The notes under the pieces were generated by a model. It did no database searches and was not told where the DNA came from. It worked only from the letters and a program-made list of their open reading frames with translations. Source: Rhizobium croatiense (GTDB lineage: Bacteria > Pseudomonadota > Alphaproteobacteria > Rhizobiales > Rhizobiaceae). From it: a stretch of DNA of 64,000 nucleotides. Location of the stretch: positions 124,001 through 188,000 of the forward strand of contig NZ_JAILYJ010000012.1 in assembly GCF_019793465.1 (NCBI RefSeq), written 5' to 3'. Shown here one piece after another: positions 36,913 through 46,076 of this stretch; position 1 is the stretch's first letter; each line of letters begins with the position of its first letter. The translations under genes and the position numbers were made by a program.

Positions 36913-37891
36913 GGAGCCGACTCCGGAGGCCTGGGCGGAGCTGAGGTCTGGTCGTCCGATTTCGGATGATGGGCTGGTGACGCGTGGCCTTCAATACCGG
37001 GGTGAAGAGACGGCCATCCTTATGGGCATGGACGCTGAAGGCGATCTCCATCTGCTCGTCCCAGTCTCTGAGGGACCATCATTCCAGGAGTTCCCGGATT
37101 TAAACGGTCTGATGGTTCGGCATCGTGTCACCAGTGAAGGACAGTTCCTTGGTCTGGTAGCGACAGCCCCTCATGAGCGCGTCTTCACTCCCGTATGCAG
37201 GGAGGTCGTAGAGGCCGTACTTGTTCAGAATCGTGAACCATGGGCTGCCGTCGCTTCCATCATCAGGCAGTGGCAGTCGGCTTGGCGTCCAACGCGCCAG
37301 TATATGAGTCAGACAACCCAGGTCGGCCTAGCCGGAGAACTGATTGTCCTTGCCAAAATTATGATCGATGCGCTCGGCGCGCGCGCCGTGTTGCTCTGGA
37401 GCGGGCCAGAGAGTGAGTGCCATGACTTTGTTTCAGGGAACCTTCATCTCGAGGTGAAAACCACCCGCGCCAGCCGGCACGAGCACGACATTTCTCGCCT
37501 AGATCAATTGTGGGCGCCGGACGGTCGTCGTCTTTTGCTGGCGTCGGTGCAACTTGAGGCCTCTATCGGCGGGACACTCACCCTTGCGTCCCTGATTGAT
37601 GAGGTCATCGATTCAATCAGGGATGACCCCGCCGCGGTCGACGACTTCCTGGTCAAACTCTCGCGTCTCAACTGGTCGGACGAAATGAGGAAGTCCGGGG
37701 AGCTCCTCCGCTTTCATCTCCGCGAGGCCGCGCTTTATGACGTTGATGATCAGTTTCCGCGTCTCAACGAAGACTTCCGACCACCCTCTGGGGTCCTGGC
37801 GGTGCGCTATACGGTCAGCCTTGCCAATCTTCCGACGTTGGGTGTGGACGAGGTAATCGGCATGGTTAGGGCTTCACAGGCGTTCCGTTAG
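36905..37891 (+). CDS. PD-(D/E)XK-motif protein of the defence operon
   Basis: 328 residues. The middle contains GLAGELIVLAKIMIDALG, then ECHDFVSGNLHLEVKTTRAS: Asp174, Glu183 and Lys185 fit the D...ExK catalytic core of restriction-like nucleases, and Glu145 fits the leading helix glutamate. Flanks are beta-rich without other motifs. It is the third gene of the coupled MORC-Z1 operon, in the position where such systems carry a 'PD-(D/E)XK motif protein'. It probably supplies DNA cleavage. The stop overlaps the convergent methyltransferase stop by 3 bases (TTAG). Confidence 0.82.
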   Translation: MAEEPTPEAWAELRSGRPISDDGLVTRGLQYRGEETAILMGMDAEGDLHLLVPVSEGPSFQEFPDLNGLMVRHRVTSEGQFLGLVATAPHERVFTPVCREVVEAVLVQNREPWAAVASIIRQWQSAWRPTRQYMSQTTQVGLAGELIVLAKIMIDALGARAVLLWSGPESECHDFVSGNLHLEVKTTRASRHEHDISRLDQLWAPDGRRLLLASVQLEASIGGTLTLASLIDEVIDSIRDDPAAVDDFLVKLSRLNWSDEMRKSGELLRFHLREAALYDVDDQFPRLNEDFRPPSGVLAVRYTVSLANLPTLGVDEVIGMVRASQAFR

Positions 37892-39375
37892 CCCCGGCGG
37901 TGCAACCGCTGCATTTCTGTTAATGTGTTGGCCGCCGTCCTGAGGTCTTCATGGATCACCTCGGCCAGCGCAAATGACATCATGGGCGGCACAGCGTTGC
38001 CGATCTGGCGGAAAGCCGGGTTCATGGTTCCGCTGAAGGCGAACCCGTCGGGGAAGGACTGGAGACGAGCCGCTTCACGAACGGAGATCGTCCGCGCCTG
38101 GGCAGCGTCGTAGTGGATATGTGAGTAGGTATCCTTGCCGATATGAGCCATCAGGGTGCGGACCGGGAACTCTGGCCTGAGCTTCCACCAGCGATTAGGA
38201 AATTTGGATACGTCGTACGGGGGGACGATGCTATTCCATAGCTCGTTGTACGCTTGCGTTCCCTGCTTTACGCCACGTTCTGACGCCATTCGATCAACGA
38301 TTTTTGCCGCCGTTGCATGAGCCTCAGGATACTCTGCGCCCGGACGCATTTCGGCGAAGGTGAGGTGGTCCCGCGGCAGGTATCGGATCACATGGTCCCA
38401 GACGCCTTCTTCTGACGCGAAGCCAGCCCAATTCCGCATCTTGATTGCGTACGGTGACGGCTGGCGGTCGTCCCGGTAGGTGGAGAGCTTATCGAAGCGT
38501 CGGGTGCCACGCTTTACGGAACGACCACCGATAGGTGCCAGGTCTCCGATCGCCTCCTCGGCGGATACCGGGGCAGCCAATCCATCATGGCCTAGGTCCG
38601 GAGGAACATAACCTGACATTCCCTGGCGATCCACGTAGCGCAGAGCCACCGCACGGGTGCCGGCATAGCCTAGTGGCAGCTTGAGATGATTGGTTGCCTT
38701 AGGGAAGCGCACATCTAAGCCCAGCTCGCGCCTGTAGGCGATCAGATAGACGCGGTCTCGCATCTGCGGCACGCCATGAAACGCCGAGTTGATTAGCGAG
38801 TATCGCGCCGTGTAGCCGAGGTCGTCGAGCGCCTCAACAATCTCCTCTGCCACATTGTGGTGGCCGTAGTGAAGGATGTCGGGCACATTCTCGATTAGAA
38901 CGGCGAGAGGGCAGAACGCGCGGACGTAAGCCAGATAGCGCAGGTAAAGGTTGCCTCTCGGGTCAACGCGGAACGCCTCGGGGTGATCTGCCACTTCACG
39001 CAGCTTGGCGCGGCCGACTCTGGCATAAGCTTGGCAAGGAGGGCCGCCCACAAGGACGTCGATAGCACTTTCAACGTCTCCTAATTCGAGTTCCTCTGCC
39101 AGAGCTGCCGGATCCATCCTCATATCCCGAGGCTGGGCATGCACGCCAAACTTGTCTGCTTCTAAATGTGCATGAAAGTTTCTCGCGTGGGTGAGAGCGG
39201 CCAGAGGATCGATCTCAACGGCTCCCTCTATCTCGAACCCCGCTCGATGGAAACCAAGACTGATGCCGCCTGCACCTGCAAAGAGATCGAGGACGCGTGC
39301 TGGCTCGCCCAGGCGAAGTCTGTCGAGTTTATAGAGGAGTGGAGAAGTCCCGGTGCCGGATGTGACCTTTTTCAT
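37888..39375 (-). CDS. C5 cytosine DNA methyltransferase (Dcm type)
   Basis: 495 residues. All main motifs are present: I VLDLFAGAGGISLGF (28-42), IV GGPPCQAY with catalytic Cys114, VI IENVPD (161-166), VIII QMRDRVYLIAY, IX TISVREAARLQSFPDGF, X RQIGNAVPPMM. The long variable region between VIII and IX (about 160 residues) is the target-recognition domain; the sequence recognised cannot be predicted. It converges on the MORC-Z1-nuclease operon and is followed upstream by Vsr, so it likely marks self DNA. ATG at 39373-39375. Confidence 0.95.
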   Translation of the reverse strand: MKKVTSGTGTSPLLYKLDRLRLGEPARVLDLFAGAGGISLGFHRAGFEIEGAVEIDPLAALTHARNFHAHLEADKFGVHAQPRDMRMDPAALAEELELGDVESAIDVLVGGPPCQAYARVGRAKLREVADHPEAFRVDPRGNLYLRYLAYVRAFCPLAVLIENVPDILHYGHHNVAEEIVEALDDLGYTARYSLINSAFHGVPQMRDRVYLIAYRRELGLDVRFPKATNHLKLPLGYAGTRAVALRYVDRQGMSGYVPPDLGHDGLAAPVSAEEAIGDLAPIGGRSVKRGTRRFDKLSTYRDDRQPSPYAIKMRNWAGFASEEGVWDHVIRYLPRDHLTFAEMRPGAEYPEAHATAAKIVDRMASERGVKQGTQAYNELWNSIVPPYDVSKFPNRWWKLRPEFPVRTLMAHIGKDTYSHIHYDAAQARTISVREAARLQSFPDGFAFSGTMNPAFRQIGNAVPPMMSFALAEVIHEDLRTAANTLTEMQRLHRRG

Positions 39376-39444
39376 CTTGTCGTCTTACCCTCTTGCCCGG
39401 CGCGGCCCGCGCGACTCGTAACTATTATAATTCAAGTAACACAT

Positions 39445-39909
39445 CTAAACCGTGCGGGAGCCCGGCGGCCCCAAATGCTTGTGCAACACCTGCGCCAGAG
39501 CCTCCTTGTCCCCAATTTCGCATTCCCATATCACCAATGGCGACCATCCCAGCTTTCGGAGCCCGGCAAGCGCAGCTTCGTCTCTTTCCACGTTACGATG
39601 CAGCTTGGCTTCCCACCATTCCCTCCGGGTGCGGGGCAGTACTGAATTTCCGCAGCCATGGCGATGCCAAAAGCATCCATGCACAAAAATCACCTTCCAC
39701 CGGCCCGGAAAAACGATATCGGGGTGCCCGGGCAAATCCTTCCGGTGAAGCCGGAACCGGTAGCCAAGCCGGTGCAGTAATTGGCGCACGATGTGTTCTG
39801 GTTTGGTGTGCCGCGGTCGTATGGCTGACATGTTCCGGCGTCGGGATTCCGGCACATCCGCGAAATCCGGCCGCTTAAGTCTGAATGATTTTTGTTCTAC
39901 AGGGGACAT
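39445..39909 (-). CDS. vsr: Very-short-patch mismatch endonuclease (Vsr)
   Basis: 154 residues, the normal Vsr length. N-terminal MSAIRPRHTKPEHIVRQLLHRLGYRFRLHRKDLPGHPDIVF has the catalytic Asp, and FVHGCFWHRHGCGNS holds the structural metal-binding His/Cys residues. Vsr nicks T:G mismatches arising from deamination of 5-methylcytosine, so it accompanies the C5 methyltransferase 69 bases downstream on the same strand. In MORC/Z1 loci Vsr may also take part in defence. An in-frame ATG at residue 27 (MSAIRP) is an alternative start. Confidence 0.94.
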   Translation of the reverse strand: MSPVEQKSFRLKRPDFADVPESRRRNMSAIRPRHTKPEHIVRQLLHRLGYRFRLHRKDLPGHPDIVFPGRWKVIFVHGCFWHRHGCGNSVLPRTRREWWEAKLHRNVERDEAALAGLRKLGWSPLVIWECEIGDKEALAQVLHKHLGPPGSRTV

Positions 39910-40400
39910 CAGCTGGCCATTAGCTAAAATATTCGAGAGCCAAGTTTGATGTTCGTACCGAAATTTACAAGCTTTGTCCGCTCCTTAAACAGCCCGTCGT
40001 TGCGGATGAGCAAGTTTGCGCTGGTCTACGCGCCGATCCGATGAAGCCGCCCCTTTGTTCCTAGATGATGGCGTCCCCGCGATTCCGGGATGTTCTCGCC
40101 CTACACGGCCTCGGCCACGAAGAGGGGCTCGGTGGAACACTCTGGCCGGATCCGTGCCTAAGACAACGCGTCGCATGAGCTCGGGGATGAAAGTCGGGAC
40201 TGGGACCGCTTGCTGACTGTCTGTGGATGGCGACCGTGCGGCGCAGAGCAGACAGGCCTGCGCCAAGGTTGGCATCATTCTGTTGTCCCTGCGTGAGCGC
40301 AGAAGGCTAAGAGACGTAGACATTACCCGCTGCCAAGTGGCCGGCGTTCTGTGCCGTGTTAGCCTCCGTCTGTCGGGCACGCCAGCCTATGCAAGGCGCT
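39910..40400. other. Gene-free stretch between Vsr and McrC
   Basis: About 490 bases without a convincing gene. Open frames of 60-131 codons occur on both strands but start without ribosome binding sites, are Arg-rich as random GC-rich frames are, and overlap each other. The vsr promoter is probably at the left end. The block may be decayed remnant DNA joining two defence modules. Confidence 0.45.
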
Positions 40401-41660
40401 TTACGAGGTGCGTTGTGTTGCGAGCTCGGACTTGATCAGATTTTGCGCAATGCTTCCCCATTCATTTCTGTTCGTGGCGGTTCGCAGATCGACGCGCCAG
40501 ATTTCGACCTGTCGATCCGTCGCGGTGTAGCGCCAGACAGTAGGAGGGCGACTCTGCCCGGTTCCCGGATAGAGCAGTATGACGCGATTGGCGTGATAGA
40601 CCGCACCATAAGACGCAAGCTGATAGAGGTCGGCTTGGCTGACGCTTGGGGGAGATCCGGTTTTGTCGCCGAGATCCTTCCACTTGGTGTCCACGATCAG
40701 CGGTCCATGTGAAGTCTCAATCACGATGTCCGGGATCAGGGGATAGGCACCGTGTTGCAACAATGTGTGCTGGCGGCGCTGTAGCGACACAGATCCCGCT
40801 GGGAGAACCTTCTGCAGCCATCGCGAAACGTAGCGCTCAAATAGTAGATTCATCGGAAACAGGAGAGCGAGACCGGCGACGTGCCCCGACGTCGTGTTCT
40901 GCCACTCCGCTTCCAGCAACATGCGAGCCAATGTTTGGGCTGGCCGGAACCGCTCATTCATCCGGTTCCAGACGATCCGCTCGCCCAGCGGATCGTGGCT
41001 GTCTGGTATGTCCGCGAATCGTTGTTTCAGACCGACAATTCGCCGCCGAAGAGGTTCTGAACGTACAAAGGATGCAGTGTGTGAAAGGCAGGTTTTGAAC
41101 AGGCGATTGAGAGGGGAGTTTTCGGAGTACTCGTCGAACCGGCAATGCAACCTAGAAGGGTCCATGGTCCGACGAACAATCTGTTGTCGCAGGTCGAGGC
41201 TGCCGCGCAATTTCGGCAGTACATCCTCTTCCGCCACATAGGCTCGTGTGAGTCCTGCACGGACTTGGTGCGTGAGGCGCGTGACGAACAGGTTGATGAA
41301 CGCTTCGAGCAGATCGTTCTCCTGTGCGCCCATCTCCGCGATTTGCCCCTCCGAAATCGCGACATCGAAGGCCACCGCGAGCATCCGCACGAGGGTTGCG
41401 CGCAACGCGCCGTCGTCGTCATTCAGTTTGGGCAGGATCTCGAGGGTTGCCCCTTGAACGGCGATGATCCCGCAGACCTGTTTCGTCTCAAGTCTGCGAA
41501 AACCTCGCGCCAATACGCCATTCTCGGGAACGCCAAGCCGGCGAGCCGCCGAGATCGCCGCCAGATGCAGTTGTTCGGCCTGCCCCTCGCTGATGCCGTG
41601 AGTTCCAATCGGCAAGGAAGACCATTCCGAACGCGTATAATGGGGCTTTCGGGCAGGCAT
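40401..41660 (-). CDS. mcrC: McrC-family subunit of McrBC-type restriction system
   Basis: 419 residues. McrC features: the central LRGSLDLRQQIVRRTMDPSRLHCRFDEYSENSPLNRLFKTCL block, the VAGLALLFPMNLLFERYVSRWL helix, and the PD-(D/E)XK nuclease core PDIVIETSHGPLIVDTKWKD (Asp, Asp, Lys). It cleaves modified DNA together with McrB. Its ATG overlaps the mcrB stop by one base (TAATG), which couples their translation. The N-terminal MPARKPHYTRSEW region looks intact. It could act against phage DNA with modified cytosines. Confidence 0.9.
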   Translation of the reverse strand: MPARKPHYTRSEWSSLPIGTHGISEGQAEQLHLAAISAARRLGVPENGVLARGFRRLETKQVCGIIAVQGATLEILPKLNDDDGALRATLVRMLAVAFDVAISEGQIAEMGAQENDLLEAFINLFVTRLTHQVRAGLTRAYVAEEDVLPKLRGSLDLRQQIVRRTMDPSRLHCRFDEYSENSPLNRLFKTCLSHTASFVRSEPLRRRIVGLKQRFADIPDSHDPLGERIVWNRMNERFRPAQTLARMLLEAEWQNTTSGHVAGLALLFPMNLLFERYVSRWLQKVLPAGSVSLQRRQHTLLQHGAYPLIPDIVIETSHGPLIVDTKWKDLGDKTGSPPSVSQADLYQLASYGAVYHANRVILLYPGTGQSRPPTVWRYTATDRQVEIWRVDLRTATNRNEWGSIAQNLIKSELATQRTS

Positions 41661-43480
41661 TACGCTTCACCCAAAAGCATCATATAGGCCTCTTCTGGGT
41701 ATGCGCCTTCGTCTCGATAGATGTCGGAGTAGCGGTACCGATCCTCCGCGAAGCCCTCCGCCCCTTTGGGCACCGGGAGGTGCGCCCTCGAAAGAAAGCC
41801 ATCGCCGCCGCCTAGCACGATACGGACCCGTTCGAGGTCGTCATGGAAATACTCGCGCAACAGCGGGATGACCTTGAAAGCCATGATCCGATCAAGATCG
41901 GCCTTTGTCTTCGCTCCCATGAACCACGCATGGCCGATCTGGGCGTCCCCTCCCAGGAAGTAGGCAAGCCGCAGATTGAGGCTTTCCAGGATGGCAGCCA
42001 TATCAAGCGCACTGTCATCCAGTTCAATATCCACGAGCTTCGTTGGATCTGGCGACAATTCCTCAAAGACGAACCGACGACGTAATGCAGTATCCAGCAG
42101 CGATATCGATCGGTCGGCCGTGTTCATCGTGCCAACAATGTAGAGGTTCGCTGGCAGGGAGAATGTCGACTTTGAATAGGGTAGTGTCACAGTGATGGCC
42201 GCCGACGCTCCTCGTCTCTTATCGGCTTCCAGAAGCGTGATGAGTTCCCCAAGCACCTTGGAAATGTTGGCCCGGTTGATTTCGTCGATGATGAGCACGT
42301 GATTGCGCTGCTGCTTCGTTGCGCGCTCTGCAATCACTTTCAGGACTCCGGCTTCCGGTTCGAGCGTGAACCCCCCACCCGACGCCGTCGGCCTGGGCCT
42401 CAATCCCTCGACAAAATCCTCGTAGGTGTAGCTCTGGTGGAAGGTGACGAAGCCAATACGGCCGTCCTTGACCAGTTGCTCATAGAGTTGGCGCACAGCA
42501 GCCGGTTCGTTCGGGGCCTCTCCGAGGCAGATCTCGACGGCGCGTCTCGCAGTGCTGAACGTCTTTCCCGTACCGGGCGGGCCGTAGAAAATTGTGTTCA
42601 GCTCGTACCCGGATGGTGTCGATGCCACGGCGTTCTCGTCCGACTCAGCCATCAAGCGTGGCTTCCTCTCCTTCGGCATTTGCCAGACGGTCCTGAAATC
42701 GCCCTCATAGAAATCGACGCGCGAGCCATGCTTGGCTTCCAGATCTTTTCGCAGGTTGAGAAGCGCCGCATCAAGGTCAGTGATACTCATCGCGCCAGCC
42801 TCCGACGCTGATGTGACTCCAAATCCCGTCAGAATATCCCGTTTATGCTGTCCAGCGCTGATCCGCTCAAAATGATCCGGGAAGAGCAGGAAGGGCAGGA
42901 TATGGCGCAACTGCCGGTTCTCACCATTCGCTTGGACGTAGATCCATTCGGAAAATACGCTGCTGTCGGCGAGCAACCGTCGCCGCTCTTCTTCCGGATT
43001 GGATTTCAGGTCCTGCATGGCGGTTATTAGCAAGACAAGTTCGCGCCATTTGTTGTTGTTGTATCCCTGCCCAGCCCGCCCGACACCATGCAGGACCGGA
43101 TCAGTCAGTGCTGCGACATCCCGTGACAATTCTTCACCAGACCAGGACCAGACGTCCCTGACTTTCAGATTCTTCGTTTGCGGCGAAACATCACCCCGCT
43201 GAAACGCATAAAGCAGCCATATCAGCTCGGCCATCAGACAGTGGCCATCGGCCGTGGCATCCGATAGCTGAACCTTAAGCTTCTCAAAGAACTTGCCTTC
43301 GCCCTCATCAAGGTTCTGCACATAGGTTCGCTGCAACTCGGCGAAGTTCTCGGCGCTCCACAGGGACCGTCCGGGTGAAAGGAGCGAACCATCCCCGATT
43401 AGGCAATCGGTACGAAGGCGGTCCATCGTCTCATAAAGCGGTGAAAGGTCAGCCTCTGGATTATATCTGGCCACGGCCAC
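41660..43480 (-). CDS. mcrB: McrB-type AAA+ GTPase/ATPase
   Basis: 606 residues. C-terminal AAA+ module: Walker A IFYGPPGTGKTFST (300-307 core), the SYEDFVEGLRP-type segment typical of McrB, Walker B VLIIDEINRANISKVLGELITLLE, sensor/arginine region GTMNTADRSISLLDTALRRRFVFEE. The first 280 residues are a helical domain that is not the classical methylcytosine-binding DUF3578, so it probably recognises a different target. GTG at 43478-43480, or a second in-frame GTG at 43474 better spaced from a GAGGAG. First gene of the mcrBC operon. Confidence 0.9.
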   Translation of the reverse strand: MAVARYNPEADLSPLYETMDRLRTDCLIGDGSLLSPGRSLWSAENFAELQRTYVQNLDEGEGKFFEKLKVQLSDATADGHCLMAELIWLLYAFQRGDVSPQTKNLKVRDVWSWSGEELSRDVAALTDPVLHGVGRAGQGYNNNKWRELVLLITAMQDLKSNPEEERRRLLADSSVFSEWIYVQANGENRQLRHILPFLLFPDHFERISAGQHKRDILTGFGVTSASEAGAMSITDLDAALLNLRKDLEAKHGSRVDFYEGDFRTVWQMPKERKPRLMAESDENAVASTPSGYELNTIFYGPPGTGKTFSTARRAVEICLGEAPNEPAAVRQLYEQLVKDGRIGFVTFHQSYTYEDFVEGLRPRPTASGGGFTLEPEAGVLKVIAERATKQQRNHVLIIDEINRANISKVLGELITLLEADKRRGASAAITVTLPYSKSTFSLPANLYIVGTMNTADRSISLLDTALRRRFVFEELSPDPTKLVDIELDDSALDMAAILESLNLRLAYFLGGDAQIGHAWFMGAKTKADLDRIMAFKVIPLLREYFHDDLERVRIVLGGGDGFLSRAHLPVPKGAEGFAEDRYRYSDIYRDEGAYPEEAYMMLLGEA

Positions 43481-44005
43481 TCCTCATGAATACAAAATCG
43501 CCATCTGTCGTCTGACAATGAGCTTTCGACCATAAGTGTGATCTGGATGGCCCCTAAGAAGCTAGTCAGGCTACCTAGCAGATATGTACGTATATGTTAC
43601 TTCCTCTGAGCGGTGCTAACATTGACAATCGACCGGTTCAAGCGGGGGCTCCGAAGGTCGGCTCTCCACTCCAATACGTCCGCCGTAAGAGATCGGGCGG
43701 TAGTTGCCTTCGAGGGAAACCACGAGGGCAACGTTCTGATCCCATCAAGTCAATCAACTAGGTTATCGTAGAAGTTTTCACCCGCCCTTGTCGTTAAGTA
43801 GCTTGGCGCATGACCGCGCTTTTCCATCATCGAGATTTGCATAGAGCGGGCGAGAAAGAATGCTTCGGCCCGTCCAGAACACACGACGGTAAACGCAAGT
43901 CCAGGCCAAAACCGTTGTGAAACTGAACACCTCTGGCGCCTTGCAGCGGTTCAGGGCATCCTATGATGGCTGAAAGTTGTGTTTATGGCAGTTGGAGGAA
44001 TGCCG
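43481..44005. other. Region between mcrB and the EF-G-like gene
   Basis: About 500 bases with no clear gene. On the minus strand a frame reads GRAEAFFLARSMQISMMEKRGHAPSYLTTR-type sequence down to a TGA at 43750-43752; from its only good ATG (43842) it would be 30 residues, and it may be the decayed end of a lost gene. The promoters of mcrB and of the EF-G-like gene should also lie here. Confidence 0.35.
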
Positions 44006-45967
44006 ATGCGTTGCTTTACCGTGCTTGGACCCTCGCAGACCGGAAAATCGACGGTCGTGGAAAAGCTCGGCTCCCTGGAGGGGACGCCGAAAAAATCCAG
44101 CTCCCCTTATGGATTGAACCTCACAGAGTTCACCTTCGGAAACGAGGCGTGGTGTGCACTGGATGCGCCAGGACCCAACGAAGCGTTGGCGCATGCGCAG
44201 CACGCGCTTCTTGCCAGCGACGCCTGCATATTGTGCGTTTCATCGGCACCCGAGGAGGCTGTGCTCGCCGCGCCCTATCTCAGGATAATCGAAGCCTCGG
44301 GGACGCCTTGCATCCTCTTCGTCAACCGGATGGACGAACCGAGAGGGCGGTTGAGGGACGTGATCGCCGCGCTTCAAGACTACGCCAGCCACACCCTTTT
44401 GCTTCGCCAGATCCCGATCCGCGAGGGGGACAGGATCATTGGCAGTTGCGATCTGATTTCGGAACGGGCGTGGCGCTACCGGGAAGGCCAGCCTTCGGCG
44501 CTGATCGCCATCCCCGAAAGTACTGCCGAACGCGAGCACGAAGCGCGCACCGAGCTCCTGGAACACCTGTCCGAATTTGATGACTGGCTTCTCGAGGAGC
44601 TGATCGAGGACCGGGAGCCATCCAGCGACGCGCTCTATGCCATTTCATCACGGGTTCTCAGGGAAAACAGAATTATCCCGGTGCTGATCGGTGCTGCAAG
44701 TCACGGCAACGGCATGATGAGGCTGATGAAGGCGCTGCGCCACGAGGCGCCGCCGGTCGGGGTTCTTCGCCAGCGTCTCGCCCATACGGGAACTGTCGAT
44801 GACGGCAAGCTGGTGGCCGTGAGCTTCCATGCCTATCATCGCCAGAATGTCGGCAAGACGGTGCTCGTGCGCGCACTTGGCGAGGGACTGCGGCAAGGCG
44901 CATCACTGGGCGGCTCCGGCCTCGGCGCCGTGCAAAATCTCGCAAACGGGCGGTCCAATTCGGCGGTTCTGCCTGCGCCGGGAGATGTCTTCGCGACGGT
45001 CAAGTCCGACCACCTGCCCGTCCCTTCGCTGTTGACCTCCGGTGCGGTGGTCGCCCCGCCTGAGTGGACGGAACCACCGACGCCAATGCTTGAAAGGATC
45101 CTGGTTCCGGGCAGCGAGCGCGATGAAAACAAACTTTCCGAAACGCTGGCGAAACTTTCCGAGACGGATCGCGGCCTGAAAGTCTTGCAGGAGGAAGGCA
45201 CGGGCGCTCAACTCGTCCGCGCCCAAGGGCCGGTGCATCTGCGTGATCTCTGCCGAACGCTGGCGGAAGTCTTTCACATCTCGGTGACCGACCGAACGCC
45301 CAGCCCAATCTACCGCGAGACGATCGCGAAACCATCGGAGGTTCACTACCGCCATCGCAAACAGACCGGCGGTGCCGGGCAATTCGCGGATGTGAAGTTG
45401 AGCATTCACCCCAACGAGCGCGGCCAGGGCTTCACCTTCGGCGAAACTGTCAAGGGCGGCGCCGTTCCGCGCAATTACTTCCCCGCCGTCGAAGCGGGCG
45501 CGCGCGAAGCGATGGAGAAAGGACCGCTGGGCTTCGAAGTCATCGATGTCGGCGTAACGCTGTTGGATGGTCAGCACCATGCCGTCGACAGTTCGGAACA
45601 CGCCTTCCGGACTGCGTCGAGAATGGGGGTGCGACAGGCGCTTTCCGAAGGATCGCCCGTCTTGATGCAGCCGGTCTTCCGCACCGAGTTCCACATCCCG
45701 TCGGTCTATTCAGGCAGCCTTGTCCAGATCGTCGCCGCTCTCAACGGTCAGGTTCTCGGCTTCGACCGTGATGAAACCGCCAAGGGATGGGATATCTTCC
45801 GGGCGCTCGTTCCGGGCGGCGCACTTGAAGATCTGGCGCGATCGCTGCGCTCGGCGACGCAGGGCATTGGGTATTTTTCCAAGACCTTCGATCACTTCGA
45901 GGAACTATACGGCAAGGAGGCGGACGCCATTGTGAGGGCAAAGGAGAAACCGGGCAACGCACACTGA
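44006..45967 (+). CDS. EF-G-like translational GTPase family protein with degenerate G domain
   Basis: 653 residues with the EF-G domain order: G domain, beta barrel, domains III-V. P-loop GPSQTGKST and NRMD (G4) are kept, but the G3 box is DAPGP rather than DTPGH. The switch-I RGITI stretch, which binds GTP in true EF-G, is not recognisable. Domains IV-V are good: EVHYRHRKQTGGAGQFADVKL, GAVPRNYFPAVEAGAREAMEKGPL, VQIVAALNGQVLGFDR. Such paralogues are common in alphaproteobacteria; role unknown, not the essential elongation factor. I prefer the ATG at 44006, spaced 7 bases from a GGAGGAA; ATGs at 44000 and 43979 are alternatives. Confidence 0.85.
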   Translation: MRCFTVLGPSQTGKSTVVEKLGSLEGTPKKSSSPYGLNLTEFTFGNEAWCALDAPGPNEALAHAQHALLASDACILCVSSAPEEAVLAAPYLRIIEASGTPCILFVNRMDEPRGRLRDVIAALQDYASHTLLLRQIPIREGDRIIGSCDLISERAWRYREGQPSALIAIPESTAEREHEARTELLEHLSEFDDWLLEELIEDREPSSDALYAISSRVLRENRIIPVLIGAASHGNGMMRLMKALRHEAPPVGVLRQRLAHTGTVDDGKLVAVSFHAYHRQNVGKTVLVRALGEGLRQGASLGGSGLGAVQNLANGRSNSAVLPAPGDVFATVKSDHLPVPSLLTSGAVVAPPEWTEPPTPMLERILVPGSERDENKLSETLAKLSETDRGLKVLQEEGTGAQLVRAQGPVHLRDLCRTLAEVFHISVTDRTPSPIYRETIAKPSEVHYRHRKQTGGAGQFADVKLSIHPNERGQGFTFGETVKGGAVPRNYFPAVEAGAREAMEKGPLGFEVIDVGVTLLDGQHHAVDSSEHAFRTASRMGVRQALSEGSPVLMQPVFRTEFHIPSVYSGSLVQIVAALNGQVLGFDRDETAKGWDIFRALVPGGALEDLARSLRSATQGIGYFSKTFDHFEELYGKEADAIVRAKEKPGNAH

Positions 45968-46076
45968 AACGTTCGCGCCACTTCATGCTCGTTCACAGAG
46001 CCGGGCTCACCTGGTAATGCGTGCCTAAGGTTCGATTCCTTTCAAGGCGCTCGAGCACTGTCGGATCGAACCGAGC

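Noticed and set aside
39985..40380. 131-codon minus-strand frame between vsr and mcrC
   Set aside because: Arg-rich, no ribosome binding site, no recognisable domain; overlapped by equally random frames on the other strand.
43750..43842. 30-codon minus-strand frame (MQISMMEKRG start)
   Set aside because: Too short, no ribosome binding site; probably a decayed gene end, so not listed as CDS.
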